NCBI RefSeq assembly: GCF_004801285.1
Contig: NZ_SSNY01000006.1
Coordinates: forward strand, 222,066-286,065
DNA: 64,000 nucleotides
DNA from: Ollibium composti
GTDB lineage: Bacteria > Pseudomonadota > Alphaproteobacteria > Rhizobiales > Rhizobiaceae
Direction: 5' to 3'
Under the pieces are notes generated by a model, which saw nothing but the letters and a program-made list of their open reading frames with translations, did not search any database and was not told where the DNA came from. A program made the position numbers and the translations under genes. Positions 1 to 8,133 of this stretch are shown here, piece by piece; position 1 is the stretch's first letter, and each line of letters begins with the position of its first letter.

Positions 1-7
1 GCCTCCC

Positions 8-649
8 GTGACCTTCATTCCCGACCTTTCCATTCTCGTCCAGTTCGCCATCGCCAGCGTCATCCTGGCAATCACGCCGGGACCGGACATGACATTGTTC
101 GTCTCGCGCACGCTCTCCCAGGGCCGCGCCACGGGCTTCGCCTCGATGTCGGGCGCCCTGTTCGGCACGCTGGTCCACACGACGCTGGTGGTGGTCGGCA
201 TCTCGGCACTGATCGTCGCCTCGCCGATGGCCTTTTTCGTGCTGAAGATTTTCGGTGCCGGTTATCTCGTCTTTCTCGCCTGGCAGGCGCTGACGAAGGG
301 TTCGGCCTTCTCGCCGGAGGCAAAGGCCGGTCCGCGCATCTCGCTGTTGAGGAGCTGGATGGCCGGCCTCGGCGTCAACCTGCTCAATCCCAAGGTCATC
401 CTGTTCTTCATGACCTTCCTGCCGCAATTCGTCTCCGCGCACGATCCGCATGCGCCGGGCAAGCTGTTCTTCCTAGGCGCCCTGTTCGTTGCGGTGTCGG
501 TCGTGGTAACGGCGCCGATGGTGCTGGCGGCCGAACGCTTCGCCGCGGCGATGAAGGCGAGCCCGCGGGTCACCCGCGTGGTCGATTATCTGTTCGCCGG
601 CGTGTTTTCCGCCTTCGCGCTGAAGATCCTCACGGCCCAGGCGAAATAG
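8..649 (+). CDS. LysE/RhtB family amino-acid exporter
   Basis: This is a 213-residue inner-membrane protein of the LysE/RhtB translocator family, which exports amino acids or related small metabolites. The N-terminus carries the family signature ITPGPDM (residues about 22-28), followed by hydrophobic segments spread along the whole length, and the size is normal for the family. The start chosen is a GTG only seven bases into the window, so an upstream start outside the window cannot be excluded. The 3' end overlaps the convergent membrane-protein gene by about 20 bp. The substrate cannot be told from sequence. Confidence 0.85.
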   Translation: MTFIPDLSILVQFAIASVILAITPGPDMTLFVSRTLSQGRATGFASMSGALFGTLVHTTLVVVGISALIVASPMAFFVLKIFGAGYLVFLAWQALTKGSAFSPEAKAGPRISLLRSWMAGLGVNLLNPKVILFFMTFLPQFVSAHDPHAPGKLFFLGALFVAVSVVVTAPMVLAAERFAAAMKASPRVTRVVDYLFAGVFSAFALKILTAQAK

Positions 650-1097
650 CGGCGGGCGCCCGCCACGACCCGGCCGTGCGGCCGGCGACCAGCCAGTAGA
701 AAATGCCGCCGACGATGCCGCTGCCGAGGATCGTTGCCATCACGCGGGGGCTTGCGGCCTCGAGACCGGGATCGGATGCCTGATACAGGAAGGCGAGGAA
801 GACGGCGGCGACCGCACCGCCGCCGAGCGCGTAGGTGAGCCAGTCCCGCCGTGCCAGAAACTCGCTGACCAGCACCACCGCGACCGACGGGATGAAGCCG
901 AAATAGGCGACGAACAGGGCGACGAAGGGGACCGAAAAGATCAGCGAACCGGCCACCAAAGCCGGTGCGTCCCCGGGCTCGAAACCGGCCCAGGCGAAGA
1001 CGATGGCGTGCAGGAAAGCGCTCGCCGACAGGGAGGCCGCGACATAGCCGGCCAGGATGACGACGAGGCGCAGCAGGCAGGCGAGGACGCCGCTCAT
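630..1097 (-). CDS. small membrane protein, paralogue of its upstream neighbour
   Basis: This 155-residue protein has four or so hydrophobic segments and no domain I recognise. Its ATG overlaps the TGA of the preceding gene (ATGA, 1094-1097), so the two are translationally coupled downstream of rlmN. The two proteins share a pattern: an N-terminal LL.L..IAGYV segment and a C-terminal glycine-rich GG..YW..AGR segment. They look like a tandem duplication. A start 51 bases upstream in the same frame exists but would overlap the neighbour deeply, so I prefer the coupled ATG. Function unknown. Confidence 0.7.
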   Translation of the reverse strand: MSGVLACLLRLVVILAGYVAASLSASAFLHAIVFAWAGFEPGDAPALVAGSLIFSVPFVALFVAYFGFIPSVAVVLVSEFLARRDWLTYALGGGAVAAVFLAFLYQASDPGLEAASPRVMATILGSGIVGGIFYWLVAGRTAGSWRAPAAISPGP

Positions 1098-1585
1098 GTT
1101 TCCATCGCTCGCTGGCGCGCGGCGATGAAGCGTCCCGCGCCCGCCCAATAGGCCGCGCCGCCGGCGAAGCCGCCGGGAAGGGCGGCAAGGAACGGCTCGA
1201 TCATGCCGAGCAGCGAGCCGCTGTAGATGCCGAAGATGAGGAAGGACGGGACGACATCCGCCAGCCCGGCGAAGGCGTAGCTGCGCCAGCGCCGCCAGCC
1301 CAGCCGCTTGCCGAGCGTGATCGCGACGATGAAGCCCGGCAGGGCGCAGAAGAACGTCCAGAAGAAGGCGACGAAGACGATGACGGGCGCGTCGGTCAGC
1401 GCGAAGCGGACACCCGCCAACGTGCCGCTCGACATCGCCGACGGTGCAAACAGCAACGCCACCGTCACCACGGTGGCGACCGCGACGGCAAGGACATAGC
1501 CGGCGGCGATCAGCAACAGTTTCAAGAGGGCCGACCGCAGCCGGCCGGGCCTGTCGCCTTGCGCTCCGGTGGCGCCGGCGCTCAC
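1094..1585 (-). CDS. small membrane protein in the rlmN operon
   Basis: This 163-residue protein begins at a GTG that overlaps the rlmN stop codon (GTGA, 1582-1585) and ends in an ATGA overlap with the next gene. The reading frame stays open far upstream as a shadow of rlmN, so the coupled GTG decides the start. It has about four hydrophobic segments (first at residues ~18-42) and a basic C-terminal tail. It resembles the downstream gene along its length, which suggests duplication. No known family is recognisable; it is probably an inner-membrane protein of unknown role. Confidence 0.7.
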   Translation of the reverse strand: MSAGATGAQGDRPGRLRSALLKLLLIAAGYVLAVAVATVVTVALLFAPSAMSSGTLAGVRFALTDAPVIVFVAFFWTFFCALPGFIVAITLGKRLGWRRWRSYAFAGLADVVPSFLIFGIYSGSLLGMIEPFLAALPGGFAGGAAYWAGAGRFIAARQRAMET

Positions 1586-2814
1586 GCCTCGCCGTGTCCC
1601 GCGATCATCATCGCTTCGAGCGCCAGCCGGTCCACTTTCCGCATGCGCTCCGATTCCGACTTCAACTGGCCGCAGGCGGCGAGGATGTCGCGGCCGCGCG
1701 GCGTGCGGATCGGCGAGGCGTAGCCGGCATTGTTGATGAAGTCGGCGAAGCGCTCGATCGTCTCCCAGTCGGAGCACTGGTAGTTGGTGCCCGGCCAGGG
1801 ATTGAAGGGAATCAGGTTGATCTTGGCCGGAATGCCTTTCAAGAGCGCCACCAGCGCGCGGGCGTCGTCGAGGCTGTCGTTGACGTCCTTCAGCATGACG
1901 TATTCGAAGGTGATGCGGCGGGCGTTGGACAGGCCCGGATAGGCGCGGCAGGCTGCGATCAGCTCCTTCAGCGGGAACTTCTTGTTGATCGGCACCAGCA
2001 GGTCGCGCAGGTCGTCGTTGGTGGCGTGCAGCGAGATCGCCAGCATGACGCCGATCTCCTCGCCCGTGCGGTAGATTTCCGGCACCACGCCCGAGGTCGA
2101 AAGCGTGATGCGGCGCTTCGACAGCGCCAGCCCGTCGCCGTCGGAGGCGATCAGCAGCGCCTTCTTCACCGCCTCGAAATTGTACAGCGGCTCGCCCATG
2201 CCCATCATGACGATGTTGGACACTTTCCGCCCCTCGGTTGGTACGATGGCGCCGGCCGGCGTGTCGCGGTCGGGGAAGTCGCCCAGCCGGTCGCGGGCGG
2301 AAAGCAGCTGGGCGAGAATTTCCTCGGCCGTCAGGTTGCGCACCAGCTTCTGCGTGCCGGTGTGGCAGAAGGAACAGGTCAGCGTGCAGCCGACCTGGCT
2401 GGAGATGCACAGCGTGCCGCGACCTTCCTCGGGAATGTAGACCGTCTCGATCTCCACCGGCCGGCCGGCGCCGCGCGGCGGAAACCGGAACAGCCATTTG
2501 CGGGTGCCGTCGGTGGAGATCTGCTCCTCGACGATTTCCGGCCGTGCAATGGAAAAATGCCGGTCGAGCGCGGTGCGCAGGTCCTTGGAGATGTTGAACA
2601 TCAGGGAAAAATCGGAGACGCCGCGCACATAGAGCCAGTGCCAGAGCTGGCTGGCGCGCATCTTCGCCTGCTTTTCCGGCACGATGCCAGCGGCGACGAG
2701 CGCCGCGGCCAGTTCGGGCCGGGTCAGGCCGATCAGCGGGGGTTTTTCGGCAACGACGGGACGGGCAAGCGCTGCGCGCGCGTCCGGGTTGGTAAGATCG
2801 AGGGAAAGGGACAT
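1582..2814 (-). CDS. rlmN: dual-specificity 23S rRNA (A2503-C2)/tRNA methyltransferase RlmN
   Basis: RlmN is a radical-SAM enzyme that methylates C2 of A2503 in 23S rRNA and of A37 in some tRNAs, tuning peptidyl-transferase fidelity. The 410-residue product has the 4Fe-4S motif CxxxCxxC at C143, C147 and C150 (GCTLTCSFC), an N-terminal helical RNA-binding region (residues ~30-100), and a C-terminal cysteine in NYQCSDW that matches the methyl-carrier cysteine of the E. coli enzyme. Length is typical of alphaproteobacterial RlmN. It is the first gene of a three-gene minus-strand unit with 4-bp overlaps to two membrane proteins. Confidence 0.95.
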   Translation of the reverse strand: MSLSLDLTNPDARAALARPVVAEKPPLIGLTRPELAAALVAAGIVPEKQAKMRASQLWHWLYVRGVSDFSLMFNISKDLRTALDRHFSIARPEIVEEQISTDGTRKWLFRFPPRGAGRPVEIETVYIPEEGRGTLCISSQVGCTLTCSFCHTGTQKLVRNLTAEEILAQLLSARDRLGDFPDRDTPAGAIVPTEGRKVSNIVMMGMGEPLYNFEAVKKALLIASDGDGLALSKRRITLSTSGVVPEIYRTGEEIGVMLAISLHATNDDLRDLLVPINKKFPLKELIAACRAYPGLSNARRITFEYVMLKDVNDSLDDARALVALLKGIPAKINLIPFNPWPGTNYQCSDWETIERFADFINNAGYASPIRTPRGRDILAACGQLKSESERMRKVDRLALEAMMIAGHGEA

Positions 2815-3011
2815 GGCCGGCCCAATATAAGCGATTTGCGGCCGATTTCAGCACCGGGCGCACGGAAAACGCGGCGCATAGCACAGGTTGGCGGAAGAGT
2901 CATCGGCCGGAGGAAGCGGCGGTCCCGGCGGCGTCAGCCATCGCGAGCCGTTGATGGGTTCAACGCGCTTTCGAGCTGTGTTACCGCTCGCCGAAACAGG
3001 CAGCTTCGACG

Positions 3012-4361
3012 ATGGCAGTCCCGCCCCGCAAATATCCCATGCTGCGTCGCACGCGCGTGCTCTGGGGCTCGCGCCGCGTCTGGCAACCCCGCCTGGTGTT
3101 CTGGAGCGGCGCCATCGCCGTCGGCCTTATCAGCGTCCTTTTCGCGAAGCTGGCCGATCTGGCGCAACTCGGCTTCCACATGCTGGTGAATGACGGCCAT
3201 GGCTGGCGCGGCTGGCTACCGCTGGTCGTCACGCCGCTCGGCTTCGTCGCCTGCGCGTGGCTCGCCTTCACCTGCTTCCCCAATTCGCAGGGTAGCGGCA
3301 TCCCCCAGGCGATCGCGGCACGGCATCTTCGTTCCGACGAGGATCGTAGCCGCCTGCTCTCGCTGAAGATGGTGGTCGGTAAGATCGGCCTCACCCTGCT
3401 GGGACTGCTCTGCGGCGCCTCGATCAGCCGCGAGGGACCGACGGTGCAGGTCGGAGCCTCCGTGATGTTGCAGGCGGCGCGCTGGGGCGGCATCGCGCAG
3501 GAACGGGGGCTCATCCTGGCCGGTTCGGCGGCGGGCGTGGCGGCTGCCTTCAACACGCCGCTCGCCGGCATCGTCTTCGCCATCGAGGAGATGGGGCGTA
3601 CCTACCAGGCACGCACCAACGGGCTTGTGCTGACGGCAGTGATCTTCGCCGGCCTTGCCTCCCTGGGACTGGTCGGCAACTACACCTATTTCGGCGTCGC
3701 CAAGGACAGCGTGTCGTTTGCCGACTGGCCGCTGGTGATCGCCTGCGGCGTCGTGGGCGGCGGGTTCGGCGCGCTGTTCTCGTGGCTGACGCTCAAGGCG
3801 ACGCGCCGGATCCGGCGCTGGAACACGCTGCAGCCGTTGAAACGCACGCTGGTCGTCGCCGCGCTATGCGGGCTCGGCGTCGCCGTCATCGGGCTGGCAG
3901 CCGGCGGGCTGACGTTCGGCACCGGCTACAGCCAGGCGCGCGGTGCCATCGAGGGTGCTCCGCTCCCGTGGTATTTCTTCGGCGCCAAGCTGACGGCCGG
4001 CGTGCTGTCGACCGTCTCGGGCATTCCGGGCGGTCTGTTCGCGCCGTCGCTGGCCGTGGGAGCGGGACTTGGCAGCACGCTCGGCATAGCCTTCGGCTCC
4101 AGCATCGGCATCGCCTCGCTGCTCGGCATGGCCGGCTATTTCGCCGGCGTGGTGCAGGCGCCGATGACGGCTTTCGTCATCATCCTGGAGATGACCGGCA
4201 ACCACGACAACGTCATCGCGCTGATGCTGGCGTCGATGCTGGGTTACGGCACGGCGCGCATCGTGTCGCACGAGCCGCTCTACCACGCCCTGTCGCGCAT
4301 CTTCATCGCCGAGGCGATCCGCAGGCATCGTGCCGAGGCCGCACCGGGCGCCGAAGGCTGA
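3012..4361 (+). CDS. ClC-family chloride/proton antiporter
   Basis: This 449-residue integral membrane protein is a ClC channel/transporter. All selectivity-filter motifs are present: GSGIP at 94-98, SREGPT at 139-144 with the gating glutamate E141, and GIPGGLFAP at 337-345. A second acidic residue in FAIEEM (E193) corresponds to the internal proton glutamate E203 of E. coli ClcA, so I infer H+/Cl- exchange and not a passive channel. There are no C-terminal CBS domains. The gene stands alone and faces the IalB-like gene convergently. The REGP version of the filter argues against the fluoride-specific CLC-F subgroup. Confidence 0.9.
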   Translation: MAVPPRKYPMLRRTRVLWGSRRVWQPRLVFWSGAIAVGLISVLFAKLADLAQLGFHMLVNDGHGWRGWLPLVVTPLGFVACAWLAFTCFPNSQGSGIPQAIAARHLRSDEDRSRLLSLKMVVGKIGLTLLGLLCGASISREGPTVQVGASVMLQAARWGGIAQERGLILAGSAAGVAAAFNTPLAGIVFAIEEMGRTYQARTNGLVLTAVIFAGLASLGLVGNYTYFGVAKDSVSFADWPLVIACGVVGGGFGALFSWLTLKATRRIRRWNTLQPLKRTLVVAALCGLGVAVIGLAAGGLTFGTGYSQARGAIEGAPLPWYFFGAKLTAGVLSTVSGIPGGLFAPSLAVGAGLGSTLGIAFGSSIGIASLLGMAGYFAGVVQAPMTAFVIILEMTGNHDNVIALMLASMLGYGTARIVSHEPLYHALSRIFIAEAIRRHRAEAAPGAEG

Positions 4362-4410
4362 GCCGTCAATCCGGCGGCCGCCGTCGACCGGCAAGCAGCC
4401 GTGAGAGCAC

Positions 4411-4914
4411 CTACTTGCAGCTCTTGATCGAATCGAGCGCCGCCGAGATGCCCTTGAGCGAGAAGGTATAGCTGGTGGCGTTGCCGCGGCCGGACTTGGC
4501 CTCGACCTTCATGTCGGAACCGCCCTTCATGGCGGCGACCAGCACCGGCTCTTCGGCCGCGTTCTCGACCCAGGCCGACTTGCCCTTGGTGAACATCGAG
4601 AAGGACTTGCCGTTGATCGTGACGGTGGCCTTCGAGCCTTCCTGGAAGTTGTAGCCGGCGATGAACTGCGGCTCGTAGGATACCTGCTGGCCCGGCCGCT
4701 GGCTGACGAAGAAGAACATATCGCCGTGGTCGAGGCTGGGTGGCTGCTTGTCGGTCGGCACCGTCAGCACGTAGCAGACCTTGCCGTTCGCCGTCTTGTA
4801 ACTGTAGGTGCCCCAGGCGCTGTGCTGGCCGATCTTGGTCGCCTGCTGGGCGAGCGCCGGAGCTGCGCCCGCGACAAGGATGAGGCTCGCAACTGTGGCT
4901 ATCAATCCGCGCAT
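4411..4914 (-). CDS. IalB-like secreted protein
   Basis: The product is 167 residues with a clear Sec signal peptide (hydrophobic LIATVASLILVAG, cleavage after APALA) and a mature domain that matches the general pattern of the invasion-associated locus B (IalB) family of rhizobia, Brucella and Bartonella. Two cysteines, in KVCYVL and at the extreme C-terminus (KSCK), probably form a disulfide. The open frame extends 22 codons upstream, but the inner ATG directly precedes the signal peptide and is preferred. It is expected in the periplasm. The IalB name implies no proven role in invasion here. Confidence 0.75.
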   Translation of the reverse strand: MRGLIATVASLILVAGAAPALAQQATKIGQHSAWGTYSYKTANGKVCYVLTVPTDKQPPSLDHGDMFFFVSQRPGQQVSYEPQFIAGYNFQEGSKATVTINGKSFSMFTKGKSAWVENAAEEPVLVAAMKGGSDMKVEAKSGRGNATSYTFSLKGISAALDSIKSCK

Positions 4915-5178
4915 CGCTTTTCCCGTATTCTCAAATGGTTCGAAAGCCAGGCCGGATCCCGCCCAGCCCGTTCGCTTCATTTTGATTTAATCTGGGTTAC
5001 CAAAGGGTGAACTTCCGGGAAAGGAACCCCCACCAAAGGAAACCGCCGCCATCTCCGCGCCGCAACCCGAGAGCGGCGGCGCGATGTCCCTGACCGACTT
5101 GGAAAATAGGAAAGCGGCGAGAGTTTGACTGCGCCTGCCACGGGAGGCGCAGGGAGCGGTGCGTCGATCCGCCCCGGA

Positions 5179-5538
5179 TCAGCTTTCGTCGGCGATCGCC
5201 TCGCGGGCGGCCAGCCGATGCGCGGGCGTGATGTGGGCGCGCACTGCGGCGATCGCCGCCGTCAGCACGGCAACGTCGTCTGTGAAGCCGAGGCCGAAGA
5301 CGAAATCGGGAATGGCGTCGGTCGGCAGCACGAAATAACCCAGCGCAGCCAACAGGATACCCTTGGCGCGAAGCGGCGTGTTCTTGTCGAGCGCGCAATA
5401 ATAGGCGGCCACGACATCCTCCATGAAGGGGATGTGCCGCGCGGCCTTTTTGGCGGTACGCCAGAACTTTGCACGCACTTCGGTCTCGTCGCCAGGCTTG
5501 CCGAAACGGGAAAAATCGAAGCCGGTCTGCTTCGCCAT
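5179..5538 (-). CDS. YkvA-type DUF1232 membrane protein
   Basis: This is a short (119-residue) DUF1232/YkvA protein. The family core is visible at residues ~60-95 as LGYFVLPTDAIPDF followed by GFTDDVAVL, a membrane hairpin with conserved acidic residues. Two ATGs lie six bases apart. An AAGGAG Shine-Dalgarno abuts the first but sits six bases from the second, so the second is chosen. It lies downstream of phhB on the same strand with a 74-bp gap. The biochemical function of DUF1232 proteins is unknown. Confidence 0.8.
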   Translation of the reverse strand: MAKQTGFDFSRFGKPGDETEVRAKFWRTAKKAARHIPFMEDVVAAYYCALDKNTPLRAKGILLAALGYFVLPTDAIPDFVFGLGFTDDVAVLTAAIAAVRAHITPAHRLAAREAIADES

Positions 5539-5618
5539 TGCCATCTCCTTTCGCCGGCCCCGAAAGGCCGTTCAACGGAAATGTGGGGAAAGTGCGCGGC
5601 CGGTGCAAGACCTCGCGG

Positions 5619-5927
5619 TCAGCGGCCGGTCGAACCGCCGGCTAGGCGGTCGATCTTTCCCGCCAGTTCGATATCGAGCGCGGTCAGGCCGCCCGCATCG
5701 TGTGTGTTCAAGCGAATGTGAACGGTCTTGTAGACGTTCGACCAGTCGGGATGGTGGTTCATCTTCTCGGCCGCCAGCGCCACGCGCGTCATGAAGGCGA
5801 AGGCCTCGGAGAAATTGCGGAACTCGAAAGTACGGGCAATGGACCCGCCGTCAGAGCCAAGCGTCCAGCCATTCAGCCGTGTGAGTGCTTCGTCCACCGC
5901 CGCCGAGGAGAGCTTTTCGCGTGCCAT
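5619..5927 (-). CDS. phhB: pterin-4a-carbinolamine dehydratase
   Basis: This 102-residue protein is a 4a-hydroxytetrahydrobiopterin dehydratase, which recycles the pterin cofactor of aromatic amino-acid hydroxylases. The active-site signature NHHPDW (residues 57-62), with H58 and H59, and a downstream histidine in YKTVHIRL are present, and the length is normal for the family. Its ATG overlaps the TGA of thpR by one base (TGATG), so the two are probably co-translated. No phenylalanine hydroxylase gene lies nearby. Confidence 0.9.
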   Translation of the reverse strand: MAREKLSSAAVDEALTRLNGWTLGSDGGSIARTFEFRNFSEAFAFMTRVALAAEKMNHHPDWSNVYKTVHIRLNTHDAGGLTALDIELAGKIDRLAGGSTGR

Positions 5928-6523
5928 CAGCGCATGACCCCCGACAGGTCGCGCGCGTCGTCGTGCCGATCCGCGAACCGTCCTTCGCCGGCCAGCAGCG
6001 GCCACGCCTCCTCGATCACATAAGGACCGCCGCCGACCGAATCGCGCGACGACATCAGGACGAAACGGCCGACACGGAAGGGCTGGGCGGCGAAGTTGCC
6101 GCGCGCCGAAAGATAGTGTGCCACGTCGAGCGGGCTGGAATTGCGCAGCCGGGCCAGCGTGACGTGCGGCATGAACTTGCGCGGATCGGAAGGCAGGCCG
6201 AGCCGCTGGCAGATGCGCTCGATCTCGGCTTGCAGCGCGGCCAGGTCGGGCGAGGCGGCGGCTCCCGCCCACACCGCATGCGGCTTCTTGCCGCCGAAGG
6301 CGCCGACGCCCGACAGGGTCAGCGAGAAGGCGGGCCGCCGCACCCGGTCCAGCGCATCGGCGATCTCGTCGGCGACATGGCCCTCGACGTCACCGATGAA
6401 GCGCAGCGTGATGTGGTAGTTCTCGACGTCGATCCAGCGGGCGCCCGGCAGGCCACCCCTGAGCAGCGACAGCGAAAGGGCGGCGTCGCGCGGGATTTCG
6501 AGGGCGGTGAAAAGACGCGGCAT
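5927..6523 (-). CDS. thpR: RNA 2',3'-cyclic phosphodiesterase (2H family)
   Basis: The 198-residue product belongs to the 2H phosphoesterase superfamily (ThpR/LigT), which opens 2',3'-cyclic phosphates on RNA. Both catalytic HxT motifs are visible: HIT at 37-39 and HVT at 120-122, each followed by a hydrophobic strand, and the length suits the family. The frame is open 16 codons further upstream, but the ATG before [10 protein letters not shown] is the family start. It overlaps phhB by one base. Physiological substrate unknown. Confidence 0.9.
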   Translation of the reverse strand: MPRLFTALEIPRDAALSLSLLRGGLPGARWIDVENYHITLRFIGDVEGHVADEIADALDRVRRPAFSLTLSGVGAFGGKKPHAVWAGAAASPDLAALQAEIERICQRLGLPSDPRKFMPHVTLARLRNSSPLDVAHYLSARGNFAAQPFRVGRFVLMSSRDSVGGGPYVIEEAWPLLAGEGRFADRHDDARDLSGVMR

Positions 6524-6664
6524 GGCAAGCCTCCTGTCCTCGAATCGAAATCTTGTCCGACAGCGAATCACCGATGGCCGGCGGGAGCAAGCGGTTTGTT
6601 TTTTGCACGGGCGCCGCCGCCCGCCATCAGAACAATCGCGAAAGGGCCGGACGGTTCCGCCCGC

Positions 6665-7303
6665 TCACGACTTCGATTGCAAGGTCGACACCGCTTTCTC
6701 GACCATCGGCAGGATACCCTCGACGATCCGCTTCACGCCGGCGGCGTTGGGATGCATGGCGTCTTCCAATTGCAGGGCGGAATTGCCAGCGACGCCGTCG
6801 AGGAAGAACGGATAGAGCGGCACGCCGTATTTTTCAGCGAGGCGTGGATAGATGGTGCCGAAGGCCTCCCCGTAGGCGTGGCCGAGATTGGGCGCGGCCA
6901 CCATGCCGGCGAGCAGCACCGGGATGTCGCGCTCTTTCAGCCGCGCCAGCATGGCGTCCAGGTTCTTGTCGACCAGTGCCGGATCGATGCCGCGCAGCAT
7001 GTCGTTGCCGCCGAATTCGAGGATGACGAGTGCCGTGCCATCCGGCACCGACCAGTCGAGTCGGGCAAGCCCGCCGCTGGTGGTGTCGCCGGACACGCCG
7101 GCATTGGCGACGCTGACGTCGAAGCCCTTGTCGCGCAGGGCCTTTTCCAGCTGGTCGGTGAAGCGGTCTCCCGGCGCCAGCTGATAGCCCGCCATCAGGC
7201 TGTCGCCGAAGCCGACGATCTGCAACGGTCCGGCGCCGGCCGACTGCGGCATCAGGCCCAGCACGAGGAGCGCGAGCGCGTGAAGAAGATGTTTGAAAGC
7301 CAT
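6665..7303 (-). CDS. tesA: periplasmic GDSL arylesterase/lysophospholipase (TesA-like)
   Basis: This 212-residue enzyme has a signal peptide (cleavage near SAGA, residues 21-24) and the SGNH/GDSL hydrolase blocks: GDSL at 33-36 with nucleophile S35, GGND ending at D101, and DAMH with catalytic D181 and H184. It is the periplasmic esterase/thioesterase I/lysophospholipase type. It is transcribed divergently from an ABC ATPase and FtsX-like permease pair, the same arrangement as E. coli tesA with ybbA-ybbP, which strengthens the assignment. The spacer between the divergent starts is about 110 bp. Confidence 0.9.
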   Translation of the reverse strand: MAFKHLLHALALLVLGLMPQSAGAGPLQIVGFGDSLMAGYQLAPGDRFTDQLEKALRDKGFDVSVANAGVSGDTTSGGLARLDWSVPDGTALVILEFGGNDMLRGIDPALVDKNLDAMLARLKERDIPVLLAGMVAAPNLGHAYGEAFGTIYPRLAEKYGVPLYPFFLDGVAGNSALQLEDAMHPNAAGVKRIVEGILPMVEKAVSTLQSKS

Positions 7304-7413
7304 GTCGGCAGACCCATATGAGCGAGGCGTTTCTTGCGTCGATGTTGGCCATATAGGGCGGGTTCCGGCAGAATGTTCAATTCAGTTTCACCCCGCTCGG
7401 GACTTGTCGCGCC

Positions 7414-8115
7414 GTGAAGGACGCCGCGATCGCGATGCGCGACGTCTCGCTGACCCTGGGCGAGGGCGCGTCCGCCGTGAAGGTGCTCGACCGCGTCAGC
7501 CTGGAAGTTGCCGCCGGCGAGGCGGTCGGCATCGTCGGCCCGTCCGGTTCCGGCAAGTCGACGCTGCTGATGGTCCTGGCCGGGCTGGAGCGGATCGATT
7601 CGGGCACGATACGGATTGCGGGCCAGTCGCTTGCCGGGAAAAACGAAGACTGGATCGCATCGTTTCGGGGACGAAACATCGGCATCGTCTTCCAGTCCTT
7701 CCATCTCATCCCCAACATGACGGCGCTTGAGAATGTTGCCGTGCCGCTGGAGCTTGCCGGCCATGCCGATCCGTTCGGCCTGGCCGCAGCCGAACTCAGT
7801 GCGGTCGGCCTCGCCGGCCGTTTCACGCATTATCCGGGCGAGTTGTCCGGCGGCGAGCAGCAGCGCGTGGCGATCGCGCGGGCGCTGGCGCCGGCGCCGC
7901 ATATCCTGATCGCCGACGAACCGACCGGCAATCTCGACCAGGCGACCGGCGCGCAGGTGGCTGACCTCCTGTTCGCCAAGGCGGCCGAACGCGGCACGAC
8001 ACTGGTGCTGGTCACCCACGATCCGGCGCTTGCCGCGCGCTGCGGCCGGCAGGTCGCCATGCGCTCGGGGCGGATCGTCGAGGATGCGGCGCCGGCCAGG
8101 CTGGCGAGCGCATGA
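7414..8115 (+). CDS. ybbA: ABC transporter ATP-binding protein, YbbA/LolD type
   Basis: This 233-residue ABC ATPase carries Walker A GPSGSGKS (42-49), the signature LSGGEQQ (144-150) and Walker B ILIADEP (164-170). It belongs to the LolD/MacB-like ATPases that work with FtsX-fold permeases. The start is a GTG at 7414; an ATG seven codons later is a reasonable alternative. The permease follows after 18 bp, so the two form one transporter. The context with the divergent tesA points to the poorly understood YbbAP system, thought to act on envelope lipid or lipopeptide substrates; the substrate here is not known. Confidence 0.9.
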   Translation: MKDAAIAMRDVSLTLGEGASAVKVLDRVSLEVAAGEAVGIVGPSGSGKSTLLMVLAGLERIDSGTIRIAGQSLAGKNEDWIASFRGRNIGIVFQSFHLIPNMTALENVAVPLELAGHADPFGLAAAELSAVGLAGRFTHYPGELSGGEQQRVAIARALAPAPHILIADEPTGNLDQATGAQVADLLFAKAAERGTTLVLVTHDPALAARCGRQVAMRSGRIVEDAAPARLASA

Positions 8116-8133
8116 CCGGCCGGGCGTAGAGCG

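Noticed and set aside
2815..3011. Fluoride riboswitch upstream of the ClC gene
   Set aside because: The conserved core of the crcB motif is not present, and the protein carries a chloride-type REGP filter.
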